Translations under genes and position numbers: made by a program
Part shown: piece after piece, positions 41,811-49,414 of the stretch
Numbering within the stretch: the first letter of the stretch is position 1
Layout of the letters: each line of letters opens with the position of its first letter
The notes under the pieces: model-generated
Seen by the model: the letters and a program-made list of their open reading frames with translations, nothing else
Database searches by the model: none
Told to the model about the DNA's origin: nothing
Origin: Hymenobacter sp. DG25A
GTDB taxonomy: Bacteria; Bacteroidota; Bacteroidia; Cytophagales; Hymenobacteraceae
Direction of reading: 5' to 3'
Length of the DNA stretch: 64,000 nucleotides
Assembly: GCF_001280305.1 (NCBI RefSeq)
Contig: NZ_CP012623.1
Span: 3,100,001-3,164,000 of the forward strand

Positions 41811-43217
41811 TTAGGGTAGCAAGTCGGCTTTCACCTTTGGCTCGGTTGCATGAGCAGGCCACCGCCAGGCCGGCAGGTACTGCGCCAACAGCAGCAATGC
41901 CACCCAGGGTAACAGCCAGGCTACCCGTCCCTGTAGCCGGTCGAGCACATTGGCCAGGCTCCCGGTTACCAAGGCATTGCTTACGATACCCGCCCCGCAT
42001 ACCAGCACCAAACCTGCCGCCGCCGGAGCCACGCGGGCGCTCCAAGGGCCGAACAGCATCAGCCCCACCACCAATAAAGCCAGTAGCTGCGCGCCGTATA
42101 CCCGCTCATTCAAGTTCTTGAAATCCAGCTGCCCCCGGTTTTGCAGCGACGACATGTATTCCTTCAGCTCATAGGGCGCGTACTCGGCTACCTTCCAGTA
42201 GGGGTTGGTGTTTTCCCGAAATGGAGTCAGCCCATCCCCGTGCGCCACGTGCGTGAGTTGCCGGAGCGTGGCCTGAATGCTTTCCGATAGCAGGAGTGGG
42301 TAGTAGCGCGGGGAAAGCAACACCTGCCGGATGATGTGTTGGTACTCTGCCCGGTTGGCATTCCAGCCCCCGGTGCGATGCAGGGGGCTGTTCCCATCCC
42401 ACATAAACTGCATGGCGTCGTTGGGTAGCTGGTCCCGGAAGGCGCACAGCAGATACTGGTTTTCAGGACCGCAGTTTTCCTGCAAAAACTTATCCAGCAC
42501 CCCACTCTCCGACAACCGGGCTACCAGGAAGGCCGGGGAAGCTTTCGAAATTTGGAAACCGCCGCCAAAAGCCGCGTGTAGCACCGGCAGCACTACCCAG
42601 CCCGACAATGTTATACCCAGCACCAGCAGCCAATCAGGCCGGTGCAGGATACCCCGCCGAAACAGCCGCTGGTGCCAACCCACTACGCCCACCCCCAGCA
42701 CTGTAAGGGAGAAAGTAAGCAGGTTGGAAGAGTGCATAACGGCGGCCAGCAGCAGGATGCCCAGCAACACGAGGCGTTCGGTTGATGCCGGACGAGCCAG
42801 CAGTAACAGTGCCAGCGCCAATACGCCCACCGCCGTGAAAATATCGGGCATCAGTTGGCTGCAGTACCAGGAAACGCCCGTTAGCCAAGCTACTCCGCCC
42901 ACCAAAGCCAGCCTTCCGGCTGGGTGCTGCAGGCGGGGTGCAAACACGGCTATGCACCGCCAAAGGAGCCAGGCCAGCAACAGGCCTTGGGCAAAAATCA
43001 CCAGCCACAGCGTACTACGCAGGCCCGTAACCAAAGCCCACAGGCCGTAGGTAATGGGCCGGTCATCGGGCACCTTTAGCTGCAAGGCACTATTCAGATA
43101 CGTGCCCGTGTCGGAGGTGACGAGCGGGAAGCCATTATAGAGGCCTGCACTAATGAGCACCAGCGCCCCAAGCAGGAGCCAGAATAACTTGTTGCCCGCA
43201 CGGCGAAGTGAAATCAT
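41811..43217 (-). CDS. Polytopic membrane protein, GT-C-like
   Basis: 468 residues from the ATG at 43217, where a cytoplasmic basic stretch precedes the first helix (KLFWLLLGALVLISAGLYNG). About 11 helices alternate with short loops. The first extracytoplasmic loop holds VTSDTGTYLNSALQ, a Thr-Ser-Asp that may act as the catalytic acid. A large soluble loop between 240 and 360 includes FGGGFQISKASPAFLVARL and ENQYLLCAFRDQLPNDA, then WDGNSPLHRTGGWN. The layout is like hypothetical membrane proteins near glycosylation genes. The upstream frame (to 43316) does not add recognisable sequence. It starts divergently from the large membrane gene at 43391. Confidence 0.65.
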   Translation of the reverse strand: MISLRRAGNKLFWLLLGALVLISAGLYNGFPLVTSDTGTYLNSALQLKVPDDRPITYGLWALVTGLRSTLWLVIFAQGLLLAWLLWRCIAVFAPRLQHPAGRLALVGGVAWLTGVSWYCSQLMPDIFTAVGVLALALLLLARPASTERLVLLGILLLAAVMHSSNLLTFSLTVLGVGVVGWHQRLFRRGILHRPDWLLVLGITLSGWVVLPVLHAAFGGGFQISKASPAFLVARLSESGVLDKFLQENCGPENQYLLCAFRDQLPNDAMQFMWDGNSPLHRTGGWNANRAEYQHIIRQVLLSPRYYPLLLSESIQATLRQLTHVAHGDGLTPFRENTNPYWKVAEYAPYELKEYMSSLQNRGQLDFKNLNERVYGAQLLALLVVGLMLFGPWSARVAPAAAGLVLVCGAGIVSNALVTGSLANVLDRLQGRVAWLLPWVALLLLAQYLPAWRWPAHATEPKVKADLLP

Positions 43218-43390
43218 AAAGAAGATAGCTGAGGACAAATAAGTAGCTCGCCGCCGATAAAGCCAGAGGCGCCAAAGATATACAAGCCCACAGAAGAGCC
43301 GCTTATTCTCTCGCATCAGCCTGAGTTGTATGGTTCTTCGGGTGGAAGCGCCGAAGTCGTGGTGGTGTATGCGCCCTGGCTGGGTTCCGC

Positions 43391-45747
43391 ATGCGCGCCC
43401 TGCTATATTTGCCCGGTTTCCGGCTATCCTGTTTTCTATTCGTACCTATCTTGCCTTTACTGCATTCTGCTTTACGCCGACACGGGCTTCCTATTCTAGC
43501 GCTGCTGCTGCTCACCTTTAGCCTGATGTATGCGGCGCTGGGGCCCATTCTGCTGCATCCGGGCCAGTACACTTTTGCTGCCGGGGGAGACGGTACCAAG
43601 AACTACTATTCCCTACTCTACCACATCCGCTACGGCCACGGCAGTCACTTTAAAGGCATGCTCTACCCGTACGGCGACCATCTGGTATTTGCCGATGGCC
43701 AGCCCCTGCTGGGTATTCCATTGGCTTACCTGCAACAGGCCGGCATACCCGTAGCTGATGTAGGGCTGACGCTCCTTAATAGCCTGATGCTGCTGGCGCT
43801 ACCGCTCACGGCAGTAGTTGTGTACTTGTTATTACGGCGGGTGCTGCTGCCTGCCGGGCCGGCAGTGGTCGGCGCGCTGCTCATCAGCTTTATGGCTCCG
43901 CAACTGGAGCGGTGGCTGGGGCACTATGCGCTTTCCTACGCCTTCATTGTCCCGCTGCTGTGGTACCTGCTGGTGCGGGCGCAGGCCGCGCCCCGGGCCT
44001 GGGGCCCGCTGCTGGGTTATGTTGCCGTCGGGCTGATGGGCGGCCTGCTGCACCCCTATTATCTGCTGTTGGCGGCCTTGCTGGGGCTGTCTTACGCGCT
44101 GGTTGCCTGGTTACAACGGCGGCGCCCTAACCGCAACGCGTATCCGCTGACGTTGGTAGTCCGGATGGTGCTGGCGGCGGTGCTGCCTATCATTCTATTC
44201 CAGCTTTGGATGGCCCTCACGGACTCTGTTACGGACCGGCCGGCTACGCCCTACGGCTTTTTGGTATACCGCTCCCGGTTCGAAAGCGTGTTTTACCCCG
44301 TGCTCGAGCCGCTGGCTTCTTTTTGGCGTGCTGCCTTCCGCACCCCCGAAACCGTTGGGGAAGGCTGGGCTTATGTGGGGTTGATGAGCCTGGTAGTATT
44401 AATTCTTACCGGAGTGAAGGGGCTGCGCTACCTGCTTCAGGGGAAGTGGCAACTCATATTGCGGCCGGTACTCCCCCCCCCTTGCGCGTTGGGTTGTACG
44501 CCGGTCTGCTTACGCTGCTGTTTGCCTGGGGCGTGCCGTTTATCTGGGGTCTGGAAGGCTTGCTGAACTACCTGGGTCCGATTCGGCAGTTTCGCTCCAT
44601 CGGCCGCTTCGCCTGGATTTTCTACTATTTCTTTACGGTGTATGCCGTGTTTTACTTCTACCAGCTGGGCCGCTACCTGCGCCAGCACCGGGCCGGCCGT
44701 TTTGCGCACATGCTCCTGCTGCTGGTAGTACTGGTATGGGGCTGGGAAGGGCGCACGGCCCTCAATACCTGGGTTCAGCGCATGAAGAACACCAACGCTA
44801 ATCCGGATTATACCGCACGGGCCCTGCTGCACCCCATTGATACCTACATTGACTACTTGAACTGGCAGGGCACTCCCAACAGCACCTATCAGGCCATTGT
44901 GCCCCTACCCTACTTTTTGCTGGGCCCCGAGCAATTCGGCACCAATGATATACCCGCTTCCGCCTACGAAGCCATGCGCGCCTCCCTTCAGACGGGGCTG
45001 CCCATTGTAGCCTCCTCCATGTCCCGCACCTCACAGGCGCAGGGCCTGGCGGCCGCCCAGCTGCTGTCGGCCCCCGAACTGCCGAAAACCCTGCTCGCGC
45101 AGCTTCCCTCGCGCAAGCCGCTGCTGCTGCTGGTAACCGAGGAAGCCCTCACGCCCGCCGAACGGCGGCTTATCAGTTTAAGCAAACTGTTGTTGAAAGA
45201 TGCTCATGTCAGCTTGTATGAGCTCCCGGTAGCCGCTTTAGAGGCAACCCCCTACCGGCAGGCAGTTCTGGCTGCTGCCCCCCACCTGCCTGCCCGCTCA
45301 GATGTGGTGCGCCGCACTTGGCCTGCCGCCAGCGGCACCGCGTCGCCGCTGGGTGGCGGGTCGTTGCGGAGCCCGCAGGCGGCCGTGCTTTTTAATGGCC
45401 CGGTTCCACAAGCCGTGGATACAGCCCATTATGAGGTATCGGTATGGGTGCGCGTGGTAGGCATGAGTAACCTTCCCATTCTTCGGATTCAGGAATTGGA
45501 TGCCCAAACCGGCCAGCAGATAGAAAACTATGAGGTTCCTTCCCGCAAGATTGTAGAGGTATATAAGGGCTGGACTCGCCCTTGTTTTGTCCTGCGGCCC
45601 CATCACCCTGCCAATAGACTGGTAGTGAGATTGGAAGGCGACCCATTTGAGGCGGCTCACCTGCTCATTCGGCCGGCCTATATCGATGTATTCGACCAGC
45701 CAGTTGCCGGGAGAACCTTCAAAAACAACCTCCCCTTGCAGGATTAG
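43391..45747 (+). pseudogene. Large GT-C-like membrane protein with tail domain, frameshifted at a C9 run
   Basis: Two overlapping frames make up one gene. Frame A from the ATG at 43391 covers the membrane part (about 360 codons); after the C run at 44473-44481 it ends within 30 codons at 44566. The rest continues in another frame (used from about 44482) to 45747. Reading as if the run had ten C gives 785 residues, close to the 794 of the intact paralogue at 49411, with PVLPPPLRV lining up with PALPPMLRV. The membrane part has GDGTKNYYSLLYHIRYG and LGHYALSYAF; LEGLLNYLGPIRQFRSIGRF is identical to the paralogue. The tail has a beta-sandwich-like region (YEVSVWVRVVGM). It may be phase-variable, truly broken, or hit by a sequencing error. 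Confidence 0.75.
44473..44481 (+). repeat. Run of nine C in the membrane protein gene
   Basis: Nine consecutive C directly before TTGCGCGTT. Ten or seven C would put the downstream reading in frame with the upstream part; nine does not. Runs this long are prone to slippage. Confidence 0.9.
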
Positions 45748-46001
45748 CACCAGCATAGTTTCAGCTCTGGTGCCCAGCTTTCCTGTACTGATAAGGGGCA
45801 TTCTTTCTACCACCGCTCAATATGTAGGATCATAGGATGAGCGTTACAAGTTGGCACCCGGAGCAGCTATTGTGCTTGGTTAATTCCGTACTTTCGCGCC
45901 TCTGTTAGTTTAGGACCAAGCCTTTTAGCATCGGTTGCAGACGCTTATAGCGGCAGCTGCAACCTGTTCTGTTACCCTTTCTCTCTTGCTTGCTGCCTAC
46001 T

Positions 46002-46979
46002 GTGGATCTGTCCGTTATCATTCCCATTTACAACGAAGAAAAAAATATTCCGGCGCTGTATGAGCGGCTGCGGGGGGTATTGGTTTCGATGGCCCTCAGG
46101 AGCTACGAGTTAGTATTTGTGAATGATGGCTCCGCCGACCAATCCCTGGCCCTCATCCAGGATCTGGCCGCCCAGGACTCCCGCGTGCGTTACATCGATT
46201 TCAGTCGCAACTTCGGCCACCAGATTGCCGTGTCGGCGGGGCTGGACCTTTCCCGGGGCACGGCCGTGGTCATCATCGACGCCGACCTGCAGGACCCGCC
46301 GGAGCTGATTCCGGCCCTGTACGCCCGGCTGCACGAAGGCTACGAAGTAGTGTATGCCAGGCGCCGTACACGCCAGGGGGAAAGCGCCATTAAGAAGTTT
46401 ACCGCCAAGGTGTTCTACCGCCTGCTGGCCCGTATCACCTCCGTCAACATCCCTCTGGATACGGGCGACTTCCGCATCGTATCCCGCAAGGTGGTAGATG
46501 CCCTGCGGCAGATGCCGGAGCAGAACAAGTTTATCCGCGGCCAGATTTCCTGGATTGGCTACCGCCAGACCTACGTGGAGTATGAGCGCGCCGAGCGCGC
46601 TGGCGGCGAAACGGGCTACACCTACCGCAAAATGCTGCGCCTGGCCCTGGATGGCATCACTGGCTTTTCCGATGTGCCGCTGAAAGCCGCCAGCGTCAGC
46701 GGCTTTCTGGTTTCGGGCGTCGCCTTTCTGGTGATGCTCTACACCTTGTATGCCCGCTTTATAACCCGCGACTACCAGCCGGGCTGGGCCTCGCTGATGG
46801 TCAGCATCCTGTTTCTGGGTGGCGTGCAGTTGATTGCGGTGGGTATTATTGGCGAGTACCTGGCCCGCCTGCTGGCCAACGTGCGTCAACGGCCGCTCTA
46901 TATCATTTCCGACACCAACATAACCGACGCGCCTGCTTTGCCGCGCCCGACGGGAGTACCAACCGGCACCGCATCATGA
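46002..46979 (+). CDS. Family 2 glycosyltransferase, polyprenyl-phosphate type with two membrane helices
   Basis: 325 residues from a GTG at 46002, chosen because the paralogue at 47741 begins with the same MDLS context; a TTG at 45990 adds four residues. The GT2 fold has IPIYNEEKN, VFVNDGSADQS, VVIIDADLQDPPELIP (metal DxD) and TGDFRIVSRKV. Two membrane helices near the end (SVSGFLVSGVAFLVMLYTLY and LMVSILFLGGVQLIAVGIIGEY) are typical of GtrB/DpmA-like enzymes that load a sugar onto undecaprenyl phosphate. It begins a run of five plus-strand genes with overlapping ends (the methyltransferase starts in the stop codon, ATGA). Recently duplicated with the gene at 47741. Confidence 0.92.
   Translation: MDLSVIIPIYNEEKNIPALYERLRGVLVSMALRSYELVFVNDGSADQSLALIQDLAAQDSRVRYIDFSRNFGHQIAVSAGLDLSRGTAVVIIDADLQDPPELIPALYARLHEGYEVVYARRRTRQGESAIKKFTAKVFYRLLARITSVNIPLDTGDFRIVSRKVVDALRQMPEQNKFIRGQISWIGYRQTYVEYERAERAGGETGYTYRKMLRLALDGITGFSDVPLKAASVSGFLVSGVAFLVMLYTLYARFITRDYQPGWASLMVSILFLGGVQLIAVGIIGEYLARLLANVRQRPLYIISDTNITDAPALPRPTGVPTGTAS
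46381..46560 (+). repeat. Segment nearly identical to 48117-48296 (paralogous gene)
   Basis: Counting by eye, 180 bases here differ from 48117-48296 at 19 positions with no gap. It codes for the C-terminal part of the catalytic domain of both glycosyltransferases. Confidence 0.85.
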
Positions 46980-47719
46980 ATATTGAGTACGAACTGAAGT
47001 ATCACCAGATAGAAGAAAACTACTGGTGGTTTCAGGCCCGACGCGACATGGTGTTTCGCCTGATTCAGGACCTGAAGCTGCCGCAAACTGCCGCCGTGCT
47101 GGAAATTGGCTGCTCCGGCGGACCGCTGCTGCAGCGTCTGGAAAGCGTAGGCTATACCAACCTGACCGGCATCGACGTAAGCGAGGCCGGCGTGGCCGTG
47201 GCCCGGCAGCGCGGCATCAATAACGTATCCTGCATGGATGGTGCCCGGCTGGACTTCCCCGACGCCACCTTTGATCTGGTAGTGGCCTCCGATGTGCTGG
47301 AGCATATCGAAAACGAGGCGCAGGCCCTGCGCGAATGGATGCGGGTGCTGCGGCCCGGTGGGCAGCTATTGGTGTTTGTGCCGGCCTTTCAATTTCTGTG
47401 GGGTAAGCACGATGAGGTAAACCAGCACTGGCGCCGCTATTCTGCCGCCCAACTCACGGCCGCCCTCCGCGGGGCCGGCCTGCAGGTGCAGCGCCACTCC
47501 TACTGGAATGTGGGCCTGTTTTTTCCCACTGCGGCCGTACGCCTGCTCAAGCGCCTGCTGCCGGCTGAGAAAGGCCCGGTCAAAGACGATTTTTTCGCCA
47601 CTCCCCCGCTGCTCAACATGCTGCTGCGCGGCTACATCACCACCGAAAACCGCTTGCTGCAGGCGCTTAATGCCCCCGTGGGGGTGAGTGTTTTTGCCCT
47701 GGCCCGCAAGCCGGTTTAG
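46976..47719 (+). CDS. SAM-dependent methyltransferase
   Basis: 247 residues of class I methyltransferase fold. Motif I is VLEIGCSGGPLL, followed by the acidic residue for the SAM ribose (GIDVSEAG), then LDFPDATFDLVVASDVLEHI and RVLRPGGQLLVFVPAF. The C-terminal half (HWRRYSAAQLTAAL onward) resembles sugar or lipid-linked-glycan methyltransferases in glycosyltransferase clusters. The N-terminus YHQIEENYWWFQARRDMV is common to such proteins. Translation is coupled to the GT2 gene upstream: the ATG overlaps its stop (ATGA). It would cap or modify a sugar of the same glycan (inference from neighbours). Confidence 0.9.
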   Translation: MNIEYELKYHQIEENYWWFQARRDMVFRLIQDLKLPQTAAVLEIGCSGGPLLQRLESVGYTNLTGIDVSEAGVAVARQRGINNVSCMDGARLDFPDATFDLVVASDVLEHIENEAQALREWMRVLRPGGQLLVFVPAFQFLWGKHDEVNQHWRRYSAAQLTAALRGAGLQVQRHSYWNVGLFFPTAAVRLLKRLLPAEKGPVKDDFFATPPLLNMLLRGYITTENRLLQALNAPVGVSVFALARKPV

Positions 47720-47740
47720 CCTTTATTTTCCCAAGACGCC

Positions 47741-48697
47741 GTGGATTTATCCATTATCATCCCCATCTATAACGAGGAAATGAACCTGCCGACGCTGTAT
47801 GCCCGTCTGAGCGCTATGCTCGACGCGCTGCCGCTGCAGGCTGAGGTAATTCTCGTCAATGATGGCTCTGCCGACCGCTCCCTGACCATTATTCGGGAGC
47901 TGGCCGCCCGCGACCCGCGCGTGCACTTCATCACCTTCAGCCGCAACTTTGGCCACCAGATTGCCATTACGGCCGGACTGGATTTATCCCGCGGGGCAGC
48001 CGTGGTGGTGATGGACGGTGACCTGCAGGATCCACCAGAATTGATTCCGTCCCTGTACGCCAAGCTGCACGAGGGCTATGAAGTGGTGTATGCCAAGCGC
48101 CGCTCCCGCCAGGGGGAAAGCGCCATTAAGAAATTCACCGCCAAGGTGTTCTACCGCCTGCTGGCCCGTATTACCTCCGTCAACATCCCCCTAGATACGG
48201 GCGACTTCCGCATTGTTTCCCGCAAGGTAGTGGAGGCGCTAAAGCGCATGCCGGAGCAGAATAAGTTTATCCGGGGGCAGATTTCCTGGATTGGCTACCG
48301 CCAGACGTTCCTGGAGTTCGACCGGTCTGAGCGGGGCGGCGGCACCCCGGGCTATACTTATGGCAAGCTCATCCGGCTGGCTCTGGATGGCATCACTTCC
48401 TTCTCCGATTTGCCTTTGCGCGTGGCTTCCGTTACTGGCTTTGTGGTATCGGGCATAGCCTTTTTAGTGATGATGTATGCCATTTATGCCCGCTTTTTCC
48501 TGAAGAACTACGGAGCCGGCTGGCCTTCTACTATTGTGAGTGTACTGTTTTTGGGCGGCGTGCAGCTGATGTGTATTGGAGTTATTGGGGAGTATATTGC
48601 CCGGCTGGGGGCTAACACTCGCCAGCGGCCTCTCTACATCATCGACGAAACCGATATGCCCGCGCCGACGCCCTATACTCCGCATCCATCTGCTTAA
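47741..48697 (+). CDS. Family 2 glycosyltransferase, polyprenyl-phosphate type (duplicate)
   Basis: 318 residues from a GTG. It is a close copy of the gene at 46002: IPIYNEEMN, ILVNDGSADRS, VVVMDGDLQDPPELIP, and an almost identical block from QGESAIKKFTAKVFYRLL to FIRGQISWIGYRQT. The two membrane helices near the C-terminus are also kept (VTGFVVSGIAFLVMMYAIYA and TIVSVLFLGGVQLMCIGVIGEY). One difference is GDL rather than ADL at the metal site. The pair may load different sugars, or serve a dosage role. It lies 21 bases after the methyltransferase gene, and its stop codon directly abuts the next ATG. Confidence 0.92.
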   Translation: MDLSIIIPIYNEEMNLPTLYARLSAMLDALPLQAEVILVNDGSADRSLTIIRELAARDPRVHFITFSRNFGHQIAITAGLDLSRGAAVVVMDGDLQDPPELIPSLYAKLHEGYEVVYAKRRSRQGESAIKKFTAKVFYRLLARITSVNIPLDTGDFRIVSRKVVEALKRMPEQNKFIRGQISWIGYRQTFLEFDRSERGGGTPGYTYGKLIRLALDGITSFSDLPLRVASVTGFVVSGIAFLVMMYAIYARFFLKNYGAGWPSTIVSVLFLGGVQLMCIGVIGEYIARLGANTRQRPLYIIDETDMPAPTPYTPHPSA

Positions 48698-49414
48698 ATG
48701 GCTGTTTCCGTTGACTTAGTTCTACCGTGTTATAACCCGCCGGCTGGTTGGGTAACCAATCTGGCCCGGCGCGTGGCACGGGCAACGGAGCTGATTCCGC
48801 AGGTGCAGCTGCACGTGATTGTGGTGAACGATGGCTCTTCGCGGGGCGTATCGGCGGCCGATGTAGACCTGCTGGCCAGCTTGCTGCCTAACTCCCGCTA
48901 CCTCACTTACACGCAGAACCGGGGCAAAGGCTACGCGTTGCGCTACGGAGTGCAGCAGGCTGAGCATGCGCTCTGCCTGTTCACGGATATTGATTTTCCC
49001 TACGAAGAAACCAGTGTAGCGGCCGTGCTGGAAGCGCTGCTGGCCGGAGCGGACGTAGCCGTGGGTACCCGCGACACCCATTATTACACCCAGGTGCCCC
49101 GTGGGCGCATTATCATATCCAAGCTGCTGCGCCACAGCACCCGCCATCTGCTGGGCTTGGCGGTATCTGACACCCAATGCGGGCTGAAGGGGTTTAACCG
49201 GCGCGGGCGCGAAGTATTTCTGGCTACTACTATAGACCGGTACCTGTTCGATCTGGAATTTATTTTTCTCGCTTCCCGCCCGGCCGCGCAGCTGCGGGTG
49301 CAGCCCGTACCAGTGCGCCTGAAACCCGGCATCGTGTTTTCGCGCATGAGCCCCCAGGTGCTGCTCACCGAAGGAGCCAGCTTTCTGAAACTCCTCATGG
49401 GTCGACTGGCGTGA
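48698..49414 (+). CDS. Family 2 glycosyltransferase (DPM1/ALG5-like)
   Basis: 238 residues starting at the ATG directly after the previous stop. GT2 signs are VLPCYNPPAGW, VIVVNDGSSRG, and CLFTDIDFPYEE (metal DxD as D-I-D). A Lys/Gly-rich stretch QNRGKGYALRYG precedes it, as in polyprenyl-phosphate glucosyl/mannosyl transferases. DTQCGLKGFNRRGREVFL and DRYLFDLEFIFLA resemble the segment after the catalytic domain in ALG5-type proteins. There are no obvious membrane helices. The gene sits between a GT2 duplicate and the large membrane protein, with which its end overlaps (GTGA), so it is part of a tight operon. Confidence 0.9.
   Translation: MAVSVDLVLPCYNPPAGWVTNLARRVARATELIPQVQLHVIVVNDGSSRGVSAADVDLLASLLPNSRYLTYTQNRGKGYALRYGVQQAEHALCLFTDIDFPYEETSVAAVLEALLAGADVAVGTRDTHYYTQVPRGRIIISKLLRHSTRHLLGLAVSDTQCGLKGFNRRGREVFLATTIDRYLFDLEFIFLASRPAAQLRVQPVPVRLKPGIVFSRMSPQVLLTEGASFLKLLMGRLA

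Noticed and set aside
45851-45866. TTGGCACCCGGAGCAG as a possible sigma-54 promoter before the GT2 operon
   Set aside because: The GG and GC pairs are not separated by the required ten bases, so the -24/-12 pattern is not met.
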